From Geobacteraceae bacterium (GTDB taxonomy: Bacteria; Desulfobacterota; Desulfuromonadia; Geobacterales; Pseudopelobacteraceae), in contig JAAXTM010000003.1 of assembly GCA_013336525.1 (NCBI GenBank), positions 305,553-369,552 on the forward strand: a stretch of 64,000 nt of DNA, in the 5' to 3' direction. A program made the translations under genes and the position numbers. A model generated the notes under the pieces. That model was not told the origin of the DNA and made no database searches. It worked only from the letters and a program-made list of their open reading frames with translations. Numbering within the stretch: position 1 is the stretch's first letter; every line of letters begins with the position of its first letter. Shown here in pieces: positions 27,323-36,103 of the stretch.

Positions 27323-27667
27323 ATGCCAGCTCGTAAAAAAGAAATAATCGAAACTTTAAAATTGATACAAGAAAACGAGCCTTTGGATTCTGATGATTTC
27401 ATGGGCAAAATCGACCTTTCTGTAGTTTTGAAATTATATGCTGCTGAATATATCGTCGGTGACATACTCGGAGATGGAGCAACTAAAAATAAATTTACAA
27501 ATTTAAGAATCAGAATTAACGGAATAATGTTACTCGACGATTTAGAGGTTGAAGCAATAACTAGGTCGCTTAAAGGCAAAATATTGCCAGTCCTTAGTAA
27601 ATTCCTGTGGATAGTAGTTGGGGCATCATTAGCTTTTATATTCCAGATATTACTAAAAATGGGATAA
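27323..27667 (+). CDS. Unknown protein with C-terminal membrane anchor
   Basis: A 114-residue protein, not recognised. The first 85 residues look cytoplasmic and mostly helical (KKEIIETLKLIQENEPLDSD); the last 25 (FLWIVVGASLAFIFQILLK) form one membrane helix, so it is probably tail-anchored in the inner membrane. AAGGGA lies seven bases before the ATG. Base composition is more A/T-rich than the flanking housekeeping genes, suggesting acquisition. It lies directly downstream of the palindrome array, which may control it. Confidence 0.65.
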   Translation: MPARKKEIIETLKLIQENEPLDSDDFMGKIDLSVVLKLYAAEYIVGDILGDGATKNKFTNLRIRINGIMLLDDLEVEAITRSLKGKILPVLSKFLWIVVGASLAFIFQILLKMG

Positions 27668-27717
27668 CTAGCGCCTTGCACTTACCCCTAAATTACCGCA
27701 ATAAGGAGAAAACAATC

Positions 27718-27906
27718 ATGAGTGTACGAAACCCTAGAACAATCAATAACTGCGTAGTTGAAATCAGTGATGCATTTAGTGGCCTTTCTGACCATCAAAC
27801 CAGAAAGACCATAGAACCCATTATTGAAGCACTGTCTATTGCATACAAAGAGATTGAATCTCTCAAATCTCAATTGAATCAATTACAGCAGCCAAAGGCT
27901 GATTAA
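27718..27906 (+). CDS. Small unknown protein, helical
   Basis: A 62-residue protein: MSVRNPRTINNCVVEISDAF followed by a helix ending in a short coiled coil (AYKEIESLKSQLNQLQ). AAGGAG lies eight bases before the ATG at 27718, much better than any upstream start in the frame. It follows the tail-anchored gene by 50 bp on the same strand, so the two may be one transcript. Its 3' end overlaps the convergent small gene at 27863. Confidence 0.6.
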   Translation: MSVRNPRTINNCVVEISDAFSGLSDHQTRKTIEPIIEALSIAYKEIESLKSQLNQLQQPKAD

Positions 27907-28084
27907 GGGCATCGCTAACAGGCTTATAAGCGGGAGCCTCTATTATATGTATAATCCCCCGCAAAAAGTCGGCCGACTCTTTGACCGTTTTACCTTGCGT
28001 CAATATCATGTTTATTATCGCTTTTTCAGGACTTATGAAGTCAAGCGGACTTACAATCTTCTTGCCGGTGTATTCGTCTATCAT
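27863..28084 (-). CDS. Small unknown protein, convergent
   Basis: A 73-residue protein on the minus strand (MIDEYTGKKIVSPLDFISPE at the start), with AGGGGG six bases before the ATG at 28084. The frame is open farther upstream into rsgA, but only this start has a ribosome site. It overlaps the last 44 bp of the convergent gene at 27718-27906. There are no recognisable domains. Reality is moderately supported by the ribosome site and the hydrophilic helical composition. Confidence 0.45.
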   Translation of the reverse strand: MIDEYTGKKIVSPLDFISPEKAIINMILTQGKTVKESADFLRGIIHIIEAPAYKPVSDALNQPLAAVIDSIEI

Positions 28085-28116
28085 CTGTTGCCCCCTATAA
28101 GTTAGAGCGGAAGGTA

Positions 28117-28176
28117 TAACTAACGGCAGCACCTGTCTCCGCTTCGCTACACAGGTGTGCCTACAAGCGTTGAACG
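28117..28176. other. attC-like hairpin
   Basis: CTAAC, then GGCAGCACCTGT, a nine-base AT/GC loop region and ACAGGTGTGCC, then CAAGCGTTGAAC. The imperfect hairpin with one unpaired base, bracketed by AAC and the GTTRRRY-type box GTTGAAC, resembles integron cassette recombination sites. No integrase is in the window, so it is tentative. Confidence 0.3.
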
Positions 28177-28221
28177 CTAAAAAAATGAGAAAATATATTT
28201 TTACATTTTGAGGCATTTCAA

Positions 28222-29304
28222 ATGAGCTCTGTTTCTGAACAACTGAATCGATTTGGATGGGATGAATGGTTTGATGCCAAGGTACAAGAAAAGGGCTTGG
28301 AAGGACACGGTATTGCACGTGTTGTTGCTGTAGACCGTGACCAGCTTCTTGTAATAAATGAGTCTGGTGAATTTCGCGCAAAGCTTGCCGGACGTTTCCT
28401 CTATACAGTTGATAAACCAAGTGATTTGCCTTGTGTTGGAGATTGGGTATACATTCAATACAGTGGCTCTGACGATTTTGGAATAATTCATGATGTCGTT
28501 CCGAGAAAGTCGTTTCTTCGTCGTAAAACTGCAGGAGATGCCATTGAATACCAGATGATTGCGTCGAATATTGACGTAGCCTTGATAGTCCAATCCTGTC
28601 AGTTCGATTTCAATGTAAACAGGCTTGAACGTTACTTGGTAATGGTCAGAAACGGGCATGTACATCCTGTCGTTTTACTCACAAAAACTGACCTGGTCAG
28701 CCCGAATACTCTCCAGCAACTTATAGTCGAAATCAGAAGTGCCGGAATAACTACGGATGTAATTGCGCTTAGTAATATCTCCGGAGAAGGGGTCAACAGC
28801 GTACGCGATCTTCTTCAGTCCGGGAAAACCTACTGTCTTTTAGGTTCATCAGGGGTTGGCAAGAGCACATTGATAAACCAGCTGATTGGTCGTCAGGTAC
28901 TTGAGACTAAAATGGTGAGTGGTACTGGAGAGGGACGGCATACAACGGTGCGGCGCGAACTCATCGTATTGAATAACGGTGCAATGCTGATAGATAACCC
29001 GGGCATGCGTGAGTTTGGTATTTTGGGAGCTGAAGAAGGAATTGGCAGCAGTTTTGCTGATATCTACGAGTTAGCATCGAAATGCAAATATGCTGATTGC
29101 TCTCACTCTAACGAACCAGGTTGTGCAGTTCTGAATGCCCTTGAGGAAGGAAGCCTCCATCGGGCACATTATCAGAATTTTGTCAAACTCAAGAGTGAAT
29201 CAGAGTTTCATGATCTGTCGTATCTTGAAAAGCGAAATAAGGATAAGGCATTTGGCCGCTACATTAAGTCTGTGAAGAAAGATTTGGGAATAAAGCGTAA
29301 ATAA
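28222..29304 (+). CDS. rsgA: Ribosome small subunit-dependent GTPase A
   Basis: A 360-residue RsgA (YjeQ): an N-terminal OB fold, then the circularly permuted GTPase with G4 (LLTKTD) before G1 (GSSGVGKST) and G3 (DNPGM), then a zinc-binding tail with the Cys/His cluster CKYADCSHSNEPGC. It matures the 30S subunit late in assembly and checks the decoding centre. The first ATG at 28222 has GAGGC 12 bases upstream, a weak site. It is a housekeeping gene set between two accessory patches. No downstream partner is coupled. Confidence 0.95.
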   Translation: MSSVSEQLNRFGWDEWFDAKVQEKGLEGHGIARVVAVDRDQLLVINESGEFRAKLAGRFLYTVDKPSDLPCVGDWVYIQYSGSDDFGIIHDVVPRKSFLRRKTAGDAIEYQMIASNIDVALIVQSCQFDFNVNRLERYLVMVRNGHVHPVVLLTKTDLVSPNTLQQLIVEIRSAGITTDVIALSNISGEGVNSVRDLLQSGKTYCLLGSSGVGKSTLINQLIGRQVLETKMVSGTGEGRHTTVRRELIVLNNGAMLIDNPGMREFGILGAEEGIGSSFADIYELASKCKYADCSHSNEPGCAVLNALEEGSLHRAHYQNFVKLKSESEFHDLSYLEKRNKDKAFGRYIKSVKKDLGIKRK

Positions 29305-29588
29305 TGAGGAAGATGAAGCGGTAACTTTCCATTTCCCCTTATGAAAGAAAATTTACAGCAAGACAGAAGCAGCGGTCTAAAACCGTCGGTACTCTCCCGG
29401 ACCGTTAGGTGATAAGGAGGCTAAATTTAAATATATTGTTTGAAAGCAGGATGCTGAACTAAAGTGTTCTGCAACCGAAATAGTTGTGATATAAAGCTTT
29501 TATACGAAAATCAATGATATCTCTGATAAACACTGTTTTCCGAACCGAACCTGTTTTTCATCAATTCAACTGCCCTGTTGGAGGTTTC

Positions 29589-32500
29589 ATGAAGCGGATT
29601 CTGCTATTATTAGTAATTACCATCATGCTGGCAACAGCATCGCTTGTCTGCGCTGATACTCCGACTCCTCAAAAAATCCGTATTGCAGCATTCAACTTCT
29701 ATCCCACCCTTTTTCAGACCAAGAATGGATCAGTCCAGGGCTTTTATGTCGACTTCCTTAGCGAGATAGCCAAACGTGAAGGCTGGGCCATCGAATACGT
29801 GTATGGCAACTGGGCAGAAGGTCTCTCGCGGATAAAGTCCGGTGAAGTTGATGTCCTCACTAATGTCGCCTTGACCACTGAACGCAAAGAGTTCATGGAC
29901 TATGGCAAAGTTCCACTGCTTACTGTCTGGGCCGAACTATACGCTCCCAATGGTTCACCCATAGACAATATCAGGGATGTACAGAACAAAAAGATTGCTC
30001 TTATGAAAGGCGATTTCAACGCCGCCAACTTCAAGGACCTGATGGAGAAATTCGGCATACCATGTACCTATGTCGAATACGGCAATTTTGAAGAGGTTTT
30101 CAAGGCAATATCAGCCCGACAGGTGGATGCCGGTGTCGTCAACAACACCTTCGGCACGGCAAAGCAATCCGAATACGACCTCAAGTCGACCGGCGTCATC
30201 TTCAACCCGTTTGACATCTTTTTTACTGTGGCAAAAGGCAAGAACAGCGCTGTCCTGGCAACGCTTGACCGCTACCTTGAGGAATGGCGGAAAAACGAAC
30301 GATCACCTTACCATCAAGCCCGCGAAAGATGGTCGCACAAATCAGCCTCTACCATCCGGGTCGTACACCCCTGGCTGAAAAAGGCCGCTGTCATATCTGG
30401 GGTTCTACTGTGCATCGCGGTCGGCTTTGTGGTTCTGCTCCGTATTCAGGTGCGCCGCAAAACCATGGTGATACAGAAATATACCGATGAACTCCACTTG
30501 GCAACCCGCCAGCTCGAAGAAGAACTTGCAGAGCGTCAGGTGGCTCAAGAAGCCCTGCTGAAGCTTAAAGCCAAACTTCAGGAACAGAATGAAGAGTTGC
30601 AGGTGGATGAAGAAAAACTGCGTACCCAAAATGACCATCTTTTGGCTACTGAAGAGATACTTCGGCTACAGATCAATGAATTTGAGACCGCTCAGAAGCT
30701 GCTGCTGGAGAGTGAAATTCAGTACCGTAACCTTGCAGACGCAGGATTGGCTCTGATCTGGAGATCTGGTACCGATAAATTATGTTATTATTTTAATAAG
30801 ACATGGCTTGATTTTACAGGGCGAACGTTAGAACAGGAGACTGGTAACGGCTGGACAGAAGGAGTTTATCCTGAAGATTTTGATCAGTGCCTTAAAACTT
30901 ATGTGTCAGCATTTGATAAACGCGAAAAATTTGAAATGGAATACCGGTTACGGCATGTAAGTGGTGAGTATAGATGGATTTTGGATATGGGGACACCCAA
31001 TTATAATGTAAAGAATGAGTTTGTCGGGTATATAGGGCATTGTATTGATATCACCGAGCGCAAGCGGATCGAAGAAGTTCAATCGTATCTGCTTCAGATC
31101 AACTTACTCAACACCGGCGAGGATTTTTTTGAATCACTGGCCCGCTATCTTGCGACCATCCTCGGTATGGACTACGTCTGTATTGACACCCTTCATGGAG
31201 ATTGTCTCACAGCCCGCACACTCGCAATTTACTGCGATGGCAAATTCGAGGATAACGTCGAGTATACCCTGAAGGACACCCCCTGCGGCGACGTGGCCGG
31301 CAAAGAGATCTGTGTCTTTCCTCGTGAAGTGCGCAATCTGTTCCCGCAGGATGAGGCTTTGCAGGATCTTCAGGCCGAGAGTTATGTCGGAACCACACTC
31401 TGGAGTTACGATATGAAACCGATCGGCCTGATTGCCGTTATCGGGCGAAAAGAGTTGAACAGCTCCCATTTTGCAGAAAGCGTGTTGAAGCTGGTCTCTA
31501 TCCGGGCGGCAGGCGAGTTGGAACGCAGACAGGCCGAGGAAGAGAAGCTTCTGGTCGAACAACAATTCCAACAAACTCAGAAACTGGAGAGCCTCGGCGT
31601 ATTGGCCGGCGGTATTGCCCACGATTTCAACAACATCCTGGCGATTATCATGGGATACTGCTCCTTGACAAAAATGGATTATGAAAACGCCGATAAACAT
31701 ATTCCGGAAATAGAAAAAGCCGCTGAACGTGCCGCAGCACTCAGCCGCCAGATGCTGGCCTACGCCGGGAAAGCCTCACTCAGCCAAGCGCAGGTCAATA
31801 CCTGGATGCTGGTGGATGAGATGGTCACCATGCTGAAAACCACCATCCAAAAAAATGTCGTGATCAAAGCCGAACTCGGCACTGATATCCCCTTCATAAT
31901 GGGAGATGCCAGCCAGATCAGGCAGGTTGTCATGAATTTGGTCATCAATGCAGCAGAAGCTATTGGTGATGCAGAGGGTGCGATAGATGTCAGGTTGGTA
32001 AAGGCAGAGCTCAAGGCGAAGCATACAGAGAAAGACCATCTTGGCTTAATCATACCGCCGGGACGTTATATCCTCTTTGAAGTAACTGACAACGGCTGCG
32101 GCATGGATGAAGAAACCAGCCGCAAAATATTTGAGCCGTTCTACACCACGAAATTTACCGGGCGTGGCCTCGGGATGTCGGCGGTACTTGGCATCATCAA
32201 GGCACATAACGGGGCAATGCAACTTGAAAGCCACCCGGGACAGGGTACAACCTTCAAAGTCTATCTGCCTGTTCAGTTCAGTAAATCTGAATCAGAGGAA
32301 GCACAACAGAAAGCCGCTTCAGCACCGTGGCATGGCAGCGGCACTATCCTGCTGGCAGAGGATGAAGAACAGGTCAAATCTATTGCAATAATACTGTTAC
32401 AGGAACTTGGGTTCACAGTACTTGATGCCGAAAACGGCAAAGAGGCGTTGGAGCTGTACCAGCAGAACACTGCTGACATCAACCTGGTAATCACCGACAT

Positions 32501-32708
32501 GGGTATGCCGGTCATGAACGGCTATGAACTGTTCTACAAACTGAAACAGCTCGACCCGCATCTACCGATCATTATCTCCAGCGGTTTTGGTGAAGGTGAT
32601 ATTGACTCTAAAATTCCCCGTGAGGAGATAGCCGGATTGATCAACAAGCCATATAACTTTGATCAGTTGCGGGAAGTTCTGAGGGGTGTTGTGGAGGGAG
32701 CGAAGTAA
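29589..32708 (+). CDS. Hybrid sensor histidine kinase with periplasmic solute-binding domain
   Basis: A 1039-residue kinase. The order is: signal peptide (to about 24), a bacterial extracellular solute-binding family 3 domain (about 27-255, periplasmic), membrane helix (266-288), a coiled coil (295-375), PAS (about 378-500, YRWILDMGTP), GAF-like (about 510-655), HisKA with His678 (GGIAHDFNN), HATPase with N box MNLVINAAEAI, DNGCGM and GRGLGM, and a receiver with Asp970 (ITDMGMP) and KP. The BvgS/EvgS-like sensor part binds a small solute. No separate regulator is nearby, so output probably passes from the receiver to a distant phosphotransfer protein. GGAGG precedes the ATG at 29589, preferred to an upstream in-frame start at 29514. 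Confidence 0.93.
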   Translation: MKRILLLLVITIMLATASLVCADTPTPQKIRIAAFNFYPTLFQTKNGSVQGFYVDFLSEIAKREGWAIEYVYGNWAEGLSRIKSGEVDVLTNVALTTERKEFMDYGKVPLLTVWAELYAPNGSPIDNIRDVQNKKIALMKGDFNAANFKDLMEKFGIPCTYVEYGNFEEVFKAISARQVDAGVVNNTFGTAKQSEYDLKSTGVIFNPFDIFFTVAKGKNSAVLATLDRYLEEWRKNERSPYHQARERWSHKSASTIRVVHPWLKKAAVISGVLLCIAVGFVVLLRIQVRRKTMVIQKYTDELHLATRQLEEELAERQVAQEALLKLKAKLQEQNEELQVDEEKLRTQNDHLLATEEILRLQINEFETAQKLLLESEIQYRNLADAGLALIWRSGTDKLCYYFNKTWLDFTGRTLEQETGNGWTEGVYPEDFDQCLKTYVSAFDKREKFEMEYRLRHVSGEYRWILDMGTPNYNVKNEFVGYIGHCIDITERKRIEEVQSYLLQINLLNTGEDFFESLARYLATILGMDYVCIDTLHGDCLTARTLAIYCDGKFEDNVEYTLKDTPCGDVAGKEICVFPREVRNLFPQDEALQDLQAESYVGTTLWSYDMKPIGLIAVIGRKELNSSHFAESVLKLVSIRAAGELERRQAEEEKLLVEQQFQQTQKLESLGVLAGGIAHDFNNILAIIMGYCSLTKMDYENADKHIPEIEKAAERAAALSRQMLAYAGKASLSQAQVNTWMLVDEMVTMLKTTIQKNVVIKAELGTDIPFIMGDASQIRQVVMNLVINAAEAIGDAEGAIDVRLVKAELKAKHTEKDHLGLIIPPGRYILFEVTDNGCGMDEETSRKIFEPFYTTKFTGRGLGMSAVLGIIKAHNGAMQLESHPGQGTTFKVYLPVQFSKSESEEAQQKAASAPWHGSGTILLAEDEEQVKSIAIILLQELGFTVLDAENGKEALELYQQNTADINLVITDMGMPVMNGYELFYKLKQLDPHLPIIISSGFGEGDIDSKIPREEIAGLINKPYNFDQLREVLRGVVEGAK

Positions 32709-33275
32709 ACTTATGCCCGAGGGGAAATTCTAAAATTTCAGAATATCGCACTCTTATAAAAAATCCGAATTTCTATTTACACAATCTGGTTGACAGGCCC
32801 GGCGCAGACAGCCAAACCAGTCAAGCGATGTTTTTAGAGAGTCATGCTTAGTTTATATTGCAACTTCATGCTGTTGCAAAATGCTATTGCGTCTAAAAGG
32901 CTTATAAACATGGGCTTGCTTCCGTCCGGCATATTTACTTGAAACTGCCAGTTAGCTGAGTGATGTATGATTGCCATTGTAATTCACCTCCTTCTTGATA
33001 GCTGTTTTACCACAAGATGACTGTTGCTAAAGGCCTTTGCAATAAAGTGGCCAATTCGTAACTTACTGATATTAAATGATGTATTTATTGCAATAATGCG
33101 CTATGTAAAATATTCCGACATGGTGGGATTGGTTGTAAGTCTGTTTGGAATGATTATGGTAAACTGAATGTACCCGGATTCCTCTCGTTAAAAGCTATCC
33201 TGATTTTCCTGGAAAGGAGAATCAACATAACGTCATGGGCCGACCATCACTTCTGCAAATGCGGACTGGATATAC
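32709..33275. other. 567-bp intergenic region
   Basis: A/T-rich stretch between the hybrid kinase and the PilZ gene. It holds one small minus-strand gene (32834-32977). A 14-codon frame from the ATG at 33235 ends in an ATGA overlap with the PilZ gene start at 33276; a leader peptide coupling translation is possible, but its AAGGAG lies 15 bases upstream of the ATG, which is long. No hairpin terminator is clear after the kinase. Confidence 0.5.
32834..32977 (-). CDS. Small unknown protein (47 residues) with strong ribosome site
   Basis: A 47-codon gene below the length usually called: MAIIHHSANWQFQVNMPDGS begins the product, which continues as a short helix (FISLLDAIAFCNSM) and a basic tail. 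AAGGAGGTGAATTACA directly precedes the ATG, one of the best Shine-Dalgarno sites in the window. There are no transmembrane segments and no domain is recognised. It is isolated and antisense to no known gene. The perfect ribosome site makes expression likely. Confidence 0.6.
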   Translation of the reverse strand: MAIIHHSANWQFQVNMPDGSKPMFISLLDAIAFCNSMKLQYKLSMTL

Positions 33276-34415
33276 ATGAGTACTACTGGACATCACACAA
33301 GTCGATATTTCACCGGTATGAAGGTTGAAGTAGAGATCCCTATGCCGAACACCAAGGTGTTTCGTGATTGGGCAATTATCAACGAAATTGATGAAGACCT
33401 TGTTTCTCTGCAGCTCTCTCGTGACATATTACCGGAAGGAGTCAGTCTACGTATCGGGCAGGTCCTTAAAATAACCAGCCAAACTGACAACAATACTTAT
33501 GACTGCCGGGCATTTATTGTCAGCAAAGGATATGAGCAGGATTTACTACTCCGCTTTACCAGCGAGACAATTTCCAATGAATCGCGCGAGTTCTACAGAG
33601 TCGATGCTTTTCTCCCCATAAAATTTCATATCCTGTATGACCAGAATCCAGCCAATGTAAGGGAAGAGTGGGAAGCCCGGCGTAAATTGCGGCGCGATGA
33701 AGAGGCTGCCAGAAAACGGAGCCGACTGGAAGAAAAGCGAATAAAACTTCTCTCTGATGAACGTACAAGAGCACTGAAAACCCAGTGGGAGGATATTGTC
33801 GGTGAACCGGTCTCATTGCCGCAAGACAAGGCTCAAGAAGAGCAGCAGGATAATCCGTACTATGAATCATGGGGTGCTGTCACAACATATGCTGTCAATA
33901 TCAGCGGCGGCGGTCTGAGGATATTTACTGATCATAAATTTAACATGGACGAGTTGATTCTGCTGGAGGCATACGTGCCTTCATCGCGAATTATTGTGGA
34001 TATTATTGCACGCGTAGTCTTCACCGACTACAAAAGCGGTGCCGAAGATGATAAGTCCAACAACAGTACCGCAATGCAGTTCGTGTTTATTAACGAATCC
34101 GCCAGTTCTGCCATCAACACATATATCAGCAGTATTCAGCTGAGGAGGATCCGTCAGTTTAAAGGGTTTACCGATGTCGATCCAGCTACTGCCAATAATT
34201 TATCTTCGCCGAATAAACATTATGCCTATATTGATAGCATTGGTGTCGTCGGTGAAAATACGGATCATAAAAAACAGGTTAAAATCAAACAGGTATTTCT
34301 GGTTATATTCCTTGTTTGCATTACCAGTATGATGTTTGTCTATTTTTACAGGTATAGCGTCAAACATTCCAAAAACGAAATTCAAGAGATTTTTGAAAAT
34401 GGTATCAAAAAATAG
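33276..34415 (+). CDS. PilZ-domain protein with C-terminal membrane helix
   Basis: A 379-residue protein. An N-terminal flagellar-brake-like domain (about 10-105, FTGMKVEVEIPMPNTK) precedes the PilZ entry motif RxxxR (REFYR, about 108-112), which should bind cyclic di-GMP. A charged helical insertion (about 130-200) splits the PilZ barrel, which resumes at NISGGGLRI (about 210), the D/NxSxxG motif. One membrane helix near 340-362 (VFLVIFLVCITSMMFVYFY) anchors the C-terminus, an unusual place for a YcgR-like protein. No flagellar or pilus genes are nearby. The split barrel and tail anchor set it apart from YcgR. Confidence 0.82.
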   Translation: MSTTGHHTSRYFTGMKVEVEIPMPNTKVFRDWAIINEIDEDLVSLQLSRDILPEGVSLRIGQVLKITSQTDNNTYDCRAFIVSKGYEQDLLLRFTSETISNESREFYRVDAFLPIKFHILYDQNPANVREEWEARRKLRRDEEAARKRSRLEEKRIKLLSDERTRALKTQWEDIVGEPVSLPQDKAQEEQQDNPYYESWGAVTTYAVNISGGGLRIFTDHKFNMDELILLEAYVPSSRIIVDIIARVVFTDYKSGAEDDKSNNSTAMQFVFINESASSAINTYISSIQLRRIRQFKGFTDVDPATANNLSSPNKHYAYIDSIGVVGENTDHKKQVKIKQVFLVIFLVCITSMMFVYFYRYSVKHSKNEIQEIFENGIKK

Positions 34416-34442
34416 AGGGGGCTTGATGCTGGAGAGATACTC

Positions 34443-34805
34443 CTATTTAAGCTTAAGAGTATTCAATATTTTACCTGTTACCTTATTGATGACGTGTTTG
34501 CGAGGCAAAGATTCAAAAGGTAGTGAACTACGACAGCCAAGCAGATTGAGCTCTTCAATTATTCTGGGGTCCTTACGGATTTTGAGCCCTTTTCTAAAGA
34601 TCTTGATAGCAAGATCTTTTTTTTTCGCAAGCAGATAAATACGTCCCAAAAGCAAGTAATGATCACTGTTTAGTGGGTTCAGGGAAATAGCCCTGGTACA
34701 CAACTCAATCCCTTTACGAAACTGACCCGTTTCGCTGGCAAGGCTGTACCCCATCAGAGAAAGCATTTCCGGCGATTCTTCATGCTGATGGTCATCTTGA
34801 ATCAT
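34443..34805 (-). CDS. Small TPR-repeat protein
   Basis: A 120-residue protein with two tetratricopeptide-like units: PEMLSLMGYSLASETGQFRK and SDHYLLLGRIYLLAKKKDLA, followed by a basic tail. There is no signal peptide or membrane segment, so it is cytoplasmic and binds a protein partner. GGGGG precedes the ATG at 34805. It lies on the same strand as the FHA gene 80 bp upstream and may be co-transcribed if the hairpin at 34824-34841 is read through. It converges on the PilZ gene, whose stop is 27 bp away. Confidence 0.75.
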   Translation of the reverse strand: MIQDDHQHEESPEMLSLMGYSLASETGQFRKGIELCTRAISLNPLNSDHYLLLGRIYLLAKKKDLAIKIFRKGLKIRKDPRIIEELNLLGCRSSLPFESLPRKHVINKVTGKILNTLKLK

Positions 34806-34823
34806 GCTGCCCCCGGAATTAAT

Positions 34824-34841
34824 TGACTGCCTTTGCAGTCA
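34824..34841 (-). terminator. Possible terminator hairpin after the FHA gene
   Basis: TGACTGC-cttt-GCAGTCA, a perfect 7-bp stem between the FHA and TPR genes on the minus strand, followed by an A/T-rich but not pure T tract. It could attenuate rather than stop transcription into the TPR gene. Confidence 0.4.
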
Positions 34842-34885
34842 TTGGATGGAGAACGGCTGTGGTTGGATGTGTTGAGTTCTGCATG

Positions 34886-36025
34886 TCATTGTGGAATACG
34901 GTTGTCGTCCGGTATAAAATCACCGGCTCTACGTCCGTAGGCAGGAGAAATTCTGAGGTTGATCGGACCAATAGATATCAGGTCGTTTGGGATAAGACTC
35001 TTCTTGGTAATCGTTTCGCCATTAACCTTGGTGATGTTTGAGCCCGCCATGTTTTCAATTTCCAGTTTATTCCCAACCATTTTGAGCTCTGCATGTAGTT
35101 GTGAAATTCGATGGTAGTCTAGTGTCAGATCACAGCCTCTACGTCCGATTGTACAAGGAATCGTTACAGTAAAGCGTTTTCCTCTCAGAGGCCCTGATTC
35201 TACAGAGAGCACAAAACAGGGGAGTTTAGTTTGATAACTTAGGGCCTTGACAAGAACCTTTGCGCCATTCATAGCAGGCTTTGACGATACCTCTGTGTCT
35301 TTGCTTTTAAGACTTCGTTCAGTAAGAAGTTTATAAAGCGAATCTTTGTCAAGCAGGCTTGAATCACCTGACTGTGTTGTAAGCATCTCACGGAAAACAA
35401 ATGCCTGCACCTTGTCACCAGGTTGAAATGAATATAGCAGCATCTCTTCGTCGATAGTCATTCCATCAGGGCGCTCAAACGTCGGATCGGCATAATAAGC
35501 AATGGCCCCTTTTCCATCTTTGAAAAAGAAAAAATTGAACTGTTTATTCCGGCAAAGAGCGATCATGGCATTGGTGCCAACCTCACCAATCTCACGGACG
35601 ATGTGTTCAATGTCAATCAGAGAGGTAGGAGCTTTGACGTCAGGTTCTTCCTGAAGAAAGAGGAGCATGCATTTCAACAGAACCGGGTCTGTTTCGCAGA
35701 GGGTAGCTGACATGGCTTCTTCAGTTGATGACGCCAGACGCTCTCCGAATTCCTGGATAGAGTAACTGATAGGCTTGCCGTCTGCATATCTGCCGGCAGC
35801 ATAGGGTGCGCCATTAAAGAAAAAAAGAAAATGAAGGGAAGATTCATCTCCCGCAATTTTCAGGTATCCGGTAAAAGGTGGGGAAGCTGCGTAGACCATA
35901 TCCAGCAAACTGTGCAACAGTTCACGGGAAAAGGGATTTTCATCGCAGAGTACTTTCTGTCGGGGAAATTGGTGGCTATTCATGTTTCTGTGTATAGCAG
36001 GCTGGTGCATAGTTGTCAATTGCAT
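34886..36025 (-). CDS. FHA-domain protein with N-terminal DUF4388/Roadblock-like region
   Basis: A 379-residue protein. The C-terminal 100 residues form an FHA domain (IGRRGCDLTLDYHRISQLHAEL, then NGE and SLIPNDLISIG) that binds phosphothreonine peptides. The N-terminal part has two alpha/beta repeats (LHFLFFFNGAPYAAGRYADG; NFFFFKDGKGAIAYY), a style seen in DUF4388 signalling proteins. No kinase or phosphatase gene is adjacent. The first start has no good ribosome site; an ATG 14 codons later (35983) is an equal choice. Confidence 0.8.
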   Translation of the reverse strand: MQLTTMHQPAIHRNMNSHQFPRQKVLCDENPFSRELLHSLLDMVYAASPPFTGYLKIAGDESSLHFLFFFNGAPYAAGRYADGKPISYSIQEFGERLASSTEEAMSATLCETDPVLLKCMLLFLQEEPDVKAPTSLIDIEHIVREIGEVGTNAMIALCRNKQFNFFFFKDGKGAIAYYADPTFERPDGMTIDEEMLLYSFQPGDKVQAFVFREMLTTQSGDSSLLDKDSLYKLLTERSLKSKDTEVSSKPAMNGAKVLVKALSYQTKLPCFVLSVESGPLRGKRFTVTIPCTIGRRGCDLTLDYHRISQLHAELKMVGNKLEIENMAGSNITKVNGETITKKSLIPNDLISIGPINLRISPAYGRRAGDFIPDDNRIPQ

Positions 36026-36103
36026 GAGAGGTGTGCGACAGATTTATGGTCTAACAGTCAAACAGCAGCCCGTTAAGAGTTGTATCGGATGCACCCGCTA
36101 CAG

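Noticed and set aside
27863..28420. Long form (185 residues) of the small minus-strand gene
   Set aside because: The extra N-terminal part runs antisense into rsgA and has no ribosome site; only the start at 28084 is supported.
29305..29588. Possible GEMM (cyclic di-GMP) riboswitch before the hybrid kinase
   Set aside because: The conserved core sequences and two-helix layout of GEMM could not be matched; only unspecific short dyads are present.
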